64,000 nt of DNA from VXNE01 sp965261535 (GTDB lineage: Bacteria; Pseudomonadota; Gammaproteobacteria; Pseudomonadales; Azotimanducaceae): the NCBI GenBank assembly GCA_965261535.1, contig OZ253469.1, positions 558,001-622,000 on the forward strand, read 5' to 3'. Both the position numbers and the translations under genes were made by a program. Numbering within the stretch: the first letter of the stretch is position 1; each line of letters starts with the position of its first letter. The notes under the pieces were generated by a model, which did no database searches, was not told where the DNA came from, and saw only the letters and a program-made list of their open reading frames with translations. Positions 43,846 to 51,028 of this stretch are shown here, one piece after another.

Positions 43846-44976
43846 CTAATCGTTCCATGGAAACCGATAGGCGAAAGCATCCTCCCTTGTCGCATGATCA
43901 AGCTGACCGCGACCGGTAACAGGGAGTCTGGATCCATCGAGCTCGGAGTCCACGTAGCTGGCGAACCAGTCGTCCAGCTCCCGGCGCAGCGCCCGAATGC
44001 GGTCGGCTTGGCCGCGCTGGCCGAAGAGGTTGACGCGTTCCGCGGGGTCTTCGCCGACGCTAAAGAGTTCATGGGCCCCCGCCGGGTAGCGCCAGACCAG
44101 CTTCCACTCCCGCGATCGAATCATGCGTACCGGTCCGTACTCGTTTCTGAGATTCTGTTCTTCGAGCCAGTCCAGCAGCCGGCCAACATTTCGGTCCATC
44201 CCTTCGATCGCGGCGAAGTAGCCCGAAAGATTCTGTTTTCGCGTCTCGGCATCGACGGCGCCGGCGTTGAAGCCGACCGGCAACGGTTCGTCCGGACCTG
44301 GTACCGATTCGAACGGGCAGCGGTCGTAGTATTCATCCCACAACGCCTGCGGATGATGCTCGCGTCCCCATGGCTTGTGCGGTGCCGTGTAGTGGACGGC
44401 GAGGCAGAACGGTCGTTGTTCGCCCGCCTGTGCGTTAAGGAACCGCAGCGCGTTGTCGGTAAACAGCTCCGTTGCATAGGTTTCGTGTTTGTCGAGATGA
44501 CCGTTCGCCACGACGGGCACGTTGAAATAGTTGGTGCCGCCGTACGGCATGGGGTTCCACGTATCGAAACCGCATCGCGGTTCGAGGCCGTCGCCGAGAT
44601 GCCACTTGCCCGACAGACAGGTGTCGTAGCCGCGATCGCGAAGCAGCTCCGCGTATGTCGGCATCCCGAGCAGGAACTGAACGCGGTCCGCCGGCACCTC
44701 GCGGTCGAGCCCGCCCTTGCTGGTATCCGACTGCCACATCAGGGCGTCGTGCACCCCATGCTGAGATGGAATTCTGCCGGTCAGAATCGACGCCCGGGCC
44801 GGCGAGCAGACCGGCGAGGTGCAGAAGAAATTGTCGAAGCGGATTCCTTCCCGCGCCAGCCGGTCCAGGTTGGGCGACCTGATTTCCGCATTGCCGGCAC
44901 AACCCATGGCCCACGCGCCCTGGTCGTCGGTCAGGACGAACAGGAGATTGGGTTGGTCCGGATTACGACTGGCCAT
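43846..44976 (-). CDS. Sulfatase 4 with internal deletion of the second metal site
   Basis: 376 residues from the ATG at 44976 (14 bases inside the preceding gene). The N-terminal two-thirds are sound: LLFVLTDDQGAWAMGCAGNA, the formylglycine block VCSPARASILTGRIPSQHGV, and CLSGKWHLGD. At about base 44145 the text passes directly from MDRNVGRLLDWLEEQNLR to NEYGPVRMIRSREWKLVWRY. In complete relatives about 100-110 residues lie between, among them the SDNG/GHH block that binds calcium and the sulfate-side Lys. The frame is retained and the C-terminal HELFSVGEDPAERVNL part is normal. I expect an inactive enzyme, unless it has a non-catalytic role. Confidence 0.8.
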   Translation of the reverse strand: MASRNPDQPNLLFVLTDDQGAWAMGCAGNAEIRSPNLDRLAREGIRFDNFFCTSPVCSPARASILTGRIPSQHGVHDALMWQSDTSKGGLDREVPADRVQFLLGMPTYAELLRDRGYDTCLSGKWHLGDGLEPRCGFDTWNPMPYGGTNYFNVPVVANGHLDKHETYATELFTDNALRFLNAQAGEQRPFCLAVHYTAPHKPWGREHHPQALWDEYYDRCPFESVPGPDEPLPVGFNAGAVDAETRKQNLSGYFAAIEGMDRNVGRLLDWLEEQNLRNEYGPVRMIRSREWKLVWRYPAGAHELFSVGEDPAERVNLFGQRGQADRIRALRRELDDWFASYVDSELDGSRLPVTGRGQLDHATREDAFAYRFPWND

Positions 44977-45748
44977 CGGTCTCGTTTCCCGAAGTGCGCA
45001 TCCTCGAAATACCGGCGATCCGCCAGGTCCCGGAATCCCTGCCGACCACGACGATGGTCTGCTCGCCGCCGCCGGCCGCATGGTCGGCAGTCACCGCCAC
45101 ATTGACGCCTTTGGGGCCGGACTGTGCCGCGCTGATGTTCAGATCGTTGAACTGCGTCGTTTGCTGGCTGACCCGCTGCGCCAGTTCGATGCCGCTCTCG
45201 ATCCGGGTGGCCTCGCCAATACCGACGTCGATCATTGGAAACCGGCAGAGTCCGGCGCAGGCGACGCCGTCGCCCCTGGCCATTGCATCGTAGTAGCGCC
45301 TGACCAGGCCGGTTGCGGCTTCGGCAGCCAGGTGGGTCTGCGCGTCGTCGTCGCTGCCATCGTAGGTGCCCAGCGCGAACCGCGCCTGGATACCCCACGA
45401 ATCGCCGGGCCTGGTGAGAATGTAGGTGACCCGATTCCACAGGATGGGTTCGTCCTCAGCGTCGAATCGAGTCCAGCCGCCGACGAGAAGAACCCGGTCG
45501 GAAGACTCGTGCAGGCGGACCGGTTCCCGACCCCGCGTCCGCACCCAGCCTGTCGCCACTCTCGAGTTCCAGTCGGCGTCATCGGAGTAGTCACGTGCCG
45601 TTTCGAAGTAGAGGACTTCACCCGATGCCGCGACACGCACGTGGGGATAGCTCATCACGGCAGCCCAGGCGTCGCCGTCTTGGGCAGCATCGGCCTCGAA
45701 AAAGCCGAAGTACGCGTCCTCCGGAGTATCGAAGTGTGTCGTGTTCAT
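44963..45748 (-). CDS. Two-domain NTF2-like (SnoaL-type) protein
   Basis: 261 residues from the ATG at 45748. Two repeats of an NTF2-like cone are suggested: FDTPEDAYFGFFEADAAQDG with AWAAVMSYPHVRVAASGEVL, and TGLVRRYYDAMARGDGVACA with FPMIDVGIGEATRIESGIEL and SGTWRIAGISRMRTSG as the closing strand. NTF2-like folds serve as small isomerases, hydratases or ligand-binding proteins. No catalytic residues can be assigned. It sits between the aldolase (27 bases upstream) and the truncated sulfatase, whose start overlaps its end by 14 bases, so all three are one transcript. Confidence 0.7.
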   Translation of the reverse strand: MNTTHFDTPEDAYFGFFEADAAQDGDAWAAVMSYPHVRVAASGEVLYFETARDYSDDADWNSRVATGWVRTRGREPVRLHESSDRVLLVGGWTRFDAEDEPILWNRVTYILTRPGDSWGIQARFALGTYDGSDDDAQTHLAAEAATGLVRRYYDAMARGDGVACAGLCRFPMIDVGIGEATRIESGIELAQRVSQQTTQFNDLNISAAQSGPKGVNVAVTADHAAGGGEQTIVVVGRDSGTWRIAGISRMRTSGNETDGQS

Positions 45749-45775
45749 CTGCACTATTCGCGAGCCACCCAACTG

Positions 45776-46432
45776 TCAGCCGTTCCTGGCATACGCCATT
45801 TCCTCCGCTTTTTTGAAGAAGTCTTCCCAATCGGCGCCGGTCAGCCGTTTCGGTTCTCCCAGTTGTCGGGCCAGCACATACTGCCGGCACATGATCTCCA
45901 GGCGCTGGGCCTGGTTGACCGCGCGCTGCAGGTTCGGTGCGCGGGCGATCATTCCGTGGTTCCCGAGCAGGCACGCCGTGCGGTCGGCGAGCGCCTCGGA
46001 TGCATCGTCGGCGAGCTTCTGCCTGCCGAACGTGGAGTACGGCACGCAGGGGACATCGTCGCCGCCAAACACGCCGACGAGATAGTGAAAACCGGGTAGC
46101 CGCGTCACATGGCTCGCGACGGCGACGCAGTAATCCGAGTGGGTGTGCACCACCGCCTGGGCGTCGGCGTACTTTTCATAGATGGCCGCATGCATGCGCC
46201 ACTCCGATGAAGGCAGGCGCTCGCCTTGATAGTTGCCGTCGAATGAGGTCGCAACGACGGTGTCGACGGCGATGGATTCCCCGGTTGCCCCGTTCGGGGA
46301 GATCAGCATCCTGTCGCCGAACCTGACGCTCAGGTTGCCGGAAGACATTTCGTTCAAACCGAGGGTTTCGACTCTCCTGTATTGCGCGACCAGTTGTTCG
46401 CGCAGGTGCATCTCGCTATTGGTGTCTGCCAT
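45776..46432 (-). CDS. Class II aldolase/decarboxylase (OtnC/fuculose-aldolase type)
   Basis: 218 residues, the normal length for this zinc family. TLGLNEMSSGNLSVRFGDRM is the phosphate-side loop; SSEWRMHAAIYEKYADAQAV contains the catalytic Glu; VVHTHSDYCVAVASH supplies two zinc His residues, and ACLLGNHGMIARAPNLQRAV the third. Family members cleave or decarboxylate phosphorylated sugars; OtnC converts 3-oxo-tetronate 4-phosphate to dihydroxyacetone phosphate and CO2. With the OtnK-like kinase at 34.8 kb and the isomerase at 32.9 kb, this points to acid-sugar breakdown. It lies 17 bases after the PhyH gene's end-to-start junction (46450), same strand. Confidence 0.88.
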   Translation of the reverse strand: MADTNSEMHLREQLVAQYRRVETLGLNEMSSGNLSVRFGDRMLISPNGATGESIAVDTVVATSFDGNYQGERLPSSEWRMHAAIYEKYADAQAVVHTHSDYCVAVASHVTRLPGFHYLVGVFGGDDVPCVPYSTFGRQKLADDASEALADRTACLLGNHGMIARAPNLQRAVNQAQRLEIMCRQYVLARQLGEPKRLTGADWEDFFKKAEEMAYARNG

Positions 46433-46449
46433 ACCGGTCCCCAGGGTGA

Positions 46450-47544
46450 TTAGTTACTGCGCTCCGCGCGTTCCGAGACATCTGGCTGGTTCATCATCAG
46501 TTCGGTGATCTCCCGCTGCTGCCTGGCATCGAGTTCGTGATAGACGGGACTTTCGTGCAGTCGCTTGCAGACCGGCCGGGTATCCCGCTTGGGTATCACG
46601 TCCGCCGTCTGGAACGACATCAGCATCGCGGCCCGCTTGCGATCGCTGCGGTTGAAGCCGGCGCGGTGCCAGGTCCTGGCGTCGTACAGGACGATGCTGC
46701 CGGCCGGCGCCTCGATCACATCGGCCTGCGGACCGCTGTAGGGACGCACGGTGGGGTCCGGCCCATGGCGACCGGGATTCCACTCGGGTGGAGGTAACGT
46801 GTCGGCCAGATGCGAGCCCAGCTTGTATGCGGTCGCGCCGTTTTCCTTGGTGAAGTCGGACACGCAGACGTTGCGCTGCACCGCCTTGATCGGGCCTTTT
46901 CGGTGGGCAACGAGATTCCCGCCCACCGACGGAATGTACGGGATGTCGGAGTGCCAGCCCTGCACCCGCCTCTTGCCGTCATAGGGTGCGAGGCAGCGGC
47001 AATTTGCCGGATGCCCCAGGTGCAGGTCTCGCGTCGGCACGTATTGCCGGATGAGCCAGAGGGATATGGGTTCACAGATGGCCCTGCCGACGGCGCTGTG
47101 CTGGCAGACCATGGGCATGTCGCTTGTCGTCGGCGCACCCTCGTGGCGGTCCGAACCGGCGACGCGCTGGAGTCCGTCGACGATGTCCGGCGAAAGAATG
47201 CAGGTGAGACAGACCCAGCCTTCGCGCTGCAGGTGTTCGAGATACTCGGAAGGCAGCTTCTCGGGGCCGCGGGCGATGGTGAAGGTCCCCTGGTCTGAGC
47301 CGAGAGGCAGCGTGCAGCGGTCTTCATCGATATCGGCCGATACGTCCCTGCCGGTTGCCACATGCTTCACGCCATCTGACGTCCGATCCCAGATCACACG
47401 ATCATCCGCCTCGTCGAACAGGGCGAGTTCCCCGCTATCGTCGAGACCAAGCATGGCGCCGTTCGGCGCGAGCAGGAAAACATGGTGGTTTTCGGGGCGT
47501 TCAAACGTGACTGGCCGCTCCTGAAATTCCTGTTGATTTTCCAT
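46450..47544 (-). CDS. PhyH dioxygenase 5 with N-terminal beta domain
   Basis: 364 residues from the ATG at 47544 (AGGAG eight bases upstream). Close paralogue of 39234-40307: NHHVFLLAPNGAMLGLDDSG, LALFDEADDRVIWDRTSDGV, KHVATGRDVSADIDEDRCTL and GPEKLPSEYLEHLQREGWVC match block by block. The oxygenase core has GWHSDIPYIPSVGG (His-x-Asp) and ARTWHRAGFNRSDRKR (distal His and Arg). The very similar spacing and sequence over the whole length implies an old duplication with retained function. It precedes the aldolase by 17 bases and follows the sulfotransferase by 19 bases, so it belongs to the same run. Confidence 0.85.
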   Translation of the reverse strand: MENQQEFQERPVTFERPENHHVFLLAPNGAMLGLDDSGELALFDEADDRVIWDRTSDGVKHVATGRDVSADIDEDRCTLPLGSDQGTFTIARGPEKLPSEYLEHLQREGWVCLTCILSPDIVDGLQRVAGSDRHEGAPTTSDMPMVCQHSAVGRAICEPISLWLIRQYVPTRDLHLGHPANCRCLAPYDGKRRVQGWHSDIPYIPSVGGNLVAHRKGPIKAVQRNVCVSDFTKENGATAYKLGSHLADTLPPPEWNPGRHGPDPTVRPYSGPQADVIEAPAGSIVLYDARTWHRAGFNRSDRKRAAMLMSFQTADVIPKRDTRPVCKRLHESPVYHELDARQQREITELMMNQPDVSERAERSN

Positions 47545-47563
47545 TGGTGCGACTCCTGGGAAC

Positions 47564-48535
47564 CTAGCTCGCATAAAGGGCATACCCATACTTTTTCAAT
47601 TCAAGGTGCAGTTCATTTACAAGCCAGTTATTGCCCTCTCGCGAAGCATCCGATATTCGTTGCAGGGTCTCGGGAGACAATTCCACCGAAGCGGGAGAAT
47701 CATCGGCAACCGTTGATTGGATGACGCCATCTCTATCAGAGAAACCTATGGATCTTTTCTTTCTTTCCACGCTGGACAGGCGCCATGCGAGACAACCTGC
47801 AAGCGACGAATTGATTGCTTGCATCCTGTTCACCTGCGACTCGAACAATCGAGTGTGCAAATGCTGGCCCTCCGCCAAATCGAGGGTCTCTTTCGCATCA
47901 ATACCCAGGAAACCCGAGACATCCCGCAGGTATTGCTCGGGGTCGGACTTGAATTGTTCAAAAAGAAAAATACCGACGTTCGCCGCGCCCAACAGCCTCA
48001 CGGCCACTTCTACATACTCACGATAGGTAAAAATGTTCTGCAGACTTCCGAGCTGTTGCTCCTGTGAATCCAGCCATTCATCAAAGGTGACGTACGTGCG
48101 GGCCAGTTGCTTTTGATTGCCCCTCAGGTGCTGCAAATACATCGACGGCAACCGGGTGACCGGGTTTCGGAGGCTGATCAATATCCTGCAGACTCCGCAC
48201 ACGGCCACGAGGCGTTCGATGGACGCTTCGAAGGATGCTATTCCCTGCTGGCCCAAACCCTCCCATGAGCCAAGAATGATCTGGTTCGCACCTGCTCTGG
48301 GCCCAAGTGTTTCAGCATAGAAGTTTTTTGCAGCGGCGATATCGCAAGGCTGATCTGTTTGCCACAGCAGAGGTGCCAGAAAGTCATAAGTGTCGGCCGA
48401 GGCGCATTGACGCCCGTGCTTGCTTCCAGCGATCTTTCCCAAATAGCAAATCTGCGAATGGTTCTGAAAGACAGCGCGTTGAAGCGTAGTCGTTGCGGTC
48501 TTCGAAAGACCTATATGCAGCACAATACCAGTCAT
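47564..48535 (-). CDS. Sulfotransferase-like protein
   Basis: 323 residues from the ATG at 48535. The 5'-phosphosulfate loop is LHIGLSKTATTTLQRAVFQN and the 3'-phosphate motif region is ILISLRNPVTRLPSMYLQHL. Such proteins transfer sulfate from PAPS to hydroxyls. FLFEQFKSDPEQYLRDVSGF with LGIDAKETLDLA is the usual C-terminal turn. The start codon lies in a 14-base tandem repeat (GATTCATGACTGG twice); the first ATG hits a stop after five codons. Base composition is visibly lower in GC than its neighbours, suggesting separate acquisition. Its presence inside a sulfatase cluster is unusual: it adds what the others remove. Confidence 0.75.
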   Translation of the reverse strand: MTGIVLHIGLSKTATTTLQRAVFQNHSQICYLGKIAGSKHGRQCASADTYDFLAPLLWQTDQPCDIAAAKNFYAETLGPRAGANQIILGSWEGLGQQGIASFEASIERLVAVCGVCRILISLRNPVTRLPSMYLQHLRGNQKQLARTYVTFDEWLDSQEQQLGSLQNIFTYREYVEVAVRLLGAANVGIFLFEQFKSDPEQYLRDVSGFLGIDAKETLDLAEGQHLHTRLFESQVNRMQAINSSLAGCLAWRLSSVERKKRSIGFSDRDGVIQSTVADDSPASVELSPETLQRISDASREGNNWLVNELHLELKKYGYALYAS

Positions 48536-48600
48536 GAATCGCCAGTCATGAATCCAAATGCAACAACCGTTCGAGCAATGGCTAGGCAGACGGCAACCGA

Positions 48601-50838
48601 TCAACCGGTCGCCACGTTTATATCCACGGAGTGAATGACTCCAGTGAACTCGAACGGTGGTTTGTAGGCGTGGGTCATGGGGGCTTGCCTGTCGCGACCG
48701 ATCTCCGCGCCGCGCATGCTTGAGATTTGCGTCACGTCCGGCATGGCGATCGTATCGATTTCCCGATCCTGGGCCACCAGGGTGAATCTCCCCGTGTCAC
48801 CATCGCCCGGTTCGAACACGACACCCACGGTGAGACGGCCGGCGGGTAGCTTCGTCGCGGCCCGACCATAGGTCGGTTTTCCCAGCAACCTGTATGCGAG
48901 ACACAAGGTTCCGTCCTGTATGAACAGGGACAAGCCGTTGCGGAACGATCCTTGGGAATAGATGACGCCTTCGGTTTGGGCGCCCCGGAGTTCTACGTCC
49001 GCCAATACGGACCATTTGCGCCGGCCGAGGGCCGGTGACTGTGCCCTGGGCACACGCGAGAGCGGCGGGACGAAACGCCAGGTCAGCGAACCATGCCCGG
49101 CGGGGCCGCGCTGCCCGGCGCGATCGTCCAATGGCAACACTCCGTGGCGTCCGGCCTCCACCCACCACAGGTCGATCAGCCTTCGCAGGCGATCCGGTTG
49201 TGCTGCCGCGAGGTTCACGACCTCCGAGAAGTCTTCATCGAGGTGATACAGCTCCCAATCGTCATCGTCGTAATCATCGCCCGGTTCGTGCCGGGTAACG
49301 GCCTTCCAGCCATCGCACCAGAGCCCGCGTTTACCCATCATTTCAAAGTGCTGAATGGGTTTTCGCGTCGGGCAATCCGCATCGCCCAGGGTATAGGCCA
49401 GGCTGGTCCCGGCGATGGGCATCTGGTCGTATCCGCGGTAGCGTGGTCGGGGACGCACTTTGACGATCTCCAGTATCGTCGGAGCTATATCGGTGACGTA
49501 GTGGAACTGACCCCGGATACCCCCGGGATCCGATATGCCCGGCGGATAGCGAATGATCATCGGCACCTGCACGCCGCCGCCGTGCGTGTCCTGCTTGTAC
49601 CAGCGAAGCGGCGTGTTCCCCACCTGCGACCAGCCCCACGGAATGTCGCAGTTGCTGTTGGGGCCGCCGATGTCATCGAGTTTTTCCTGTACCGCGTCGA
49701 AATCCTCTAGCCGCGTCGGCCGACCAAGTTTCTCTCCCAGGGTCCGCCCATCGTTTGTCGCGTTGCGCATGCCTCCCGGCTGGGCGTTCATGACGCCGTA
49801 CGGTCCGCCGTTCTGGCTGGTGCCGTTGTCCGCGGTGAGGATGACCACGGTGTTGTCGAGCTGGCCGATCACGCGCAGATGTTCGATGAGGCGTCCGATC
49901 TGCGCATCGGTATGGTCGAGGAAGCCCGCCCACGCCTCCTGCAGCCGGCACACGAATTTCCTTTCGTTCTCGCCCAGCGTTTCCCAGCGCCGCACCCCCG
50001 GATTGCTTGGCGGCAGCCGCGTGCCCTTTGGTACGATTCCAAGTTCGGCCTGGCGCTCGAAGTAGCGCTCGCGCAGGATGTCCCACCCTTCGTCGAAACG
50101 GCCGCGGTACTTGTCGATGTAGACCTTCGGCGCCTGGTGCGGGTAGTGCATGGCGCCGGTCGCGAAGTAGGTGAAGAAAGGAGTCTCGGGTCGGATGGCC
50201 TTGAGGTCGTTGACGAACTCGATGGCGTGGTCCACCAGGTCTTCCGTCAGATGGTATCCCCGCTCCGGGGTTTTGGGAGGCATCACCGGATGATTGTCGT
50301 AGGTCAGGTCCGGATCGAACTGGGGGGTCGCGCCCGGCAGGAATCCGTAGAAGCGATCAAAACCGCGCTGCAGCGGCCAGTCGTCGTAAGGTCCCGCGGC
50401 GGAGCCAACGGGGTTGGGGTTGAGATGCCATTTGCCCAGCGCGAAGGTGGCGAAGCCTTCCTCGCTCAGCATCTCTGCCAGGGTTGCCGCGTGCGGGGTG
50501 ACCCGACCCCGCTGGCTGGGATACCCGCTGTCGCCGAATCCGGTGATGGTCGAGATGCCGACGGCGTGGTGGTTGCGGCCCGTCAGCAGGGACGCACGGG
50601 TGGGGGAACAGAGTGGCGTGACGTGGAAGTTGTTGTAGCGCAGGCCGTTTTCCGCCAGCGCGTCCATGTTGGGCGTGTCAATGGTCGAGCCGTAGCATCC
50701 CAGGTTGCCGAACCCGGTGTCGTCCAGCAGGATCAGGAGGATGTTGGGCGCGTTGTCCGGCGAGGCGGTTGAATGCCAGTCGGGTTGCGAATCCTCGTAG
50801 GTGACGCCTATCCGTCCGCGAAAAGTCTCTGTTGCCAC
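48601..50838 (-). CDS. Arylsulfatase, large AtsA-like (sulfatase 5)
   Basis: 745 residues from the GTG at 50838 (GGAG eight bases upstream), which gives the usual opening FRGRIGVTYEDSQPDW. Metal site NILLILLDDTGFGNLGCYGS; formylglycine motif LCSPTRASLLTGRNHHAVGI; GKWHLNPNPVGSAAGPYDDW; FATGAMHYPHQAPKVYIDKY; second metal site ILTADNGTSQNGG. The C-terminal 150 residues form the extra beta domain of the Pseudomonas-type arylsulfatase (VGVVFEPGDGDTGRF; FTGVIHSVDINV). It has no signal peptide. It heads the island on its strand, 190 bases from the tandem receptors. The aryl or alkyl sulfate it acts on is unknown. Confidence 0.92.
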   Translation of the reverse strand: MATETFRGRIGVTYEDSQPDWHSTASPDNAPNILLILLDDTGFGNLGCYGSTIDTPNMDALAENGLRYNNFHVTPLCSPTRASLLTGRNHHAVGISTITGFGDSGYPSQRGRVTPHAATLAEMLSEEGFATFALGKWHLNPNPVGSAAGPYDDWPLQRGFDRFYGFLPGATPQFDPDLTYDNHPVMPPKTPERGYHLTEDLVDHAIEFVNDLKAIRPETPFFTYFATGAMHYPHQAPKVYIDKYRGRFDEGWDILRERYFERQAELGIVPKGTRLPPSNPGVRRWETLGENERKFVCRLQEAWAGFLDHTDAQIGRLIEHLRVIGQLDNTVVILTADNGTSQNGGPYGVMNAQPGGMRNATNDGRTLGEKLGRPTRLEDFDAVQEKLDDIGGPNSNCDIPWGWSQVGNTPLRWYKQDTHGGGVQVPMIIRYPPGISDPGGIRGQFHYVTDIAPTILEIVKVRPRPRYRGYDQMPIAGTSLAYTLGDADCPTRKPIQHFEMMGKRGLWCDGWKAVTRHEPGDDYDDDDWELYHLDEDFSEVVNLAAAQPDRLRRLIDLWWVEAGRHGVLPLDDRAGQRGPAGHGSLTWRFVPPLSRVPRAQSPALGRRKWSVLADVELRGAQTEGVIYSQGSFRNGLSLFIQDGTLCLAYRLLGKPTYGRAATKLPAGRLTVGVVFEPGDGDTGRFTLVAQDREIDTIAMPDVTQISSMRGAEIGRDRQAPMTHAYKPPFEFTGVIHSVDINVATG

Positions 50839-50988
50839 GCGCAAGGCTCCGTCTACATCACGCCCCGTGGACACCCATGCCCATTGGCGAACAGCACGTC
50901 TGACGCAATGAACAGCCACAAGGCGCGCGTTCCCTGATGACGCCGCCTCTTGCGAGATGCGACATCATCAGGGGACCGCCCGAATTCC

Positions 50989-51018
50989 GCGACATCGCCT
51001 CGGAAGAGGCGACGTCGC
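50989..51018. terminator. 13-bp stem-loop after the tandem receptors
   Basis: GCGACATCGCCTC and GAGGCGACGTCGC pair over 13 positions with one G-T type mismatch and a GGAA loop. Embedded is the perfect palindrome GGCGACGTCGCC (51008-51019). It begins ten bases past the receptor stop at 51029. No T-run follows, so termination may be factor-dependent or the stem may protect the 3' end and separate receptor from sulfatase expression. Confidence 0.45.
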
Positions 51019-51028
51019 CAGGAAAGAC

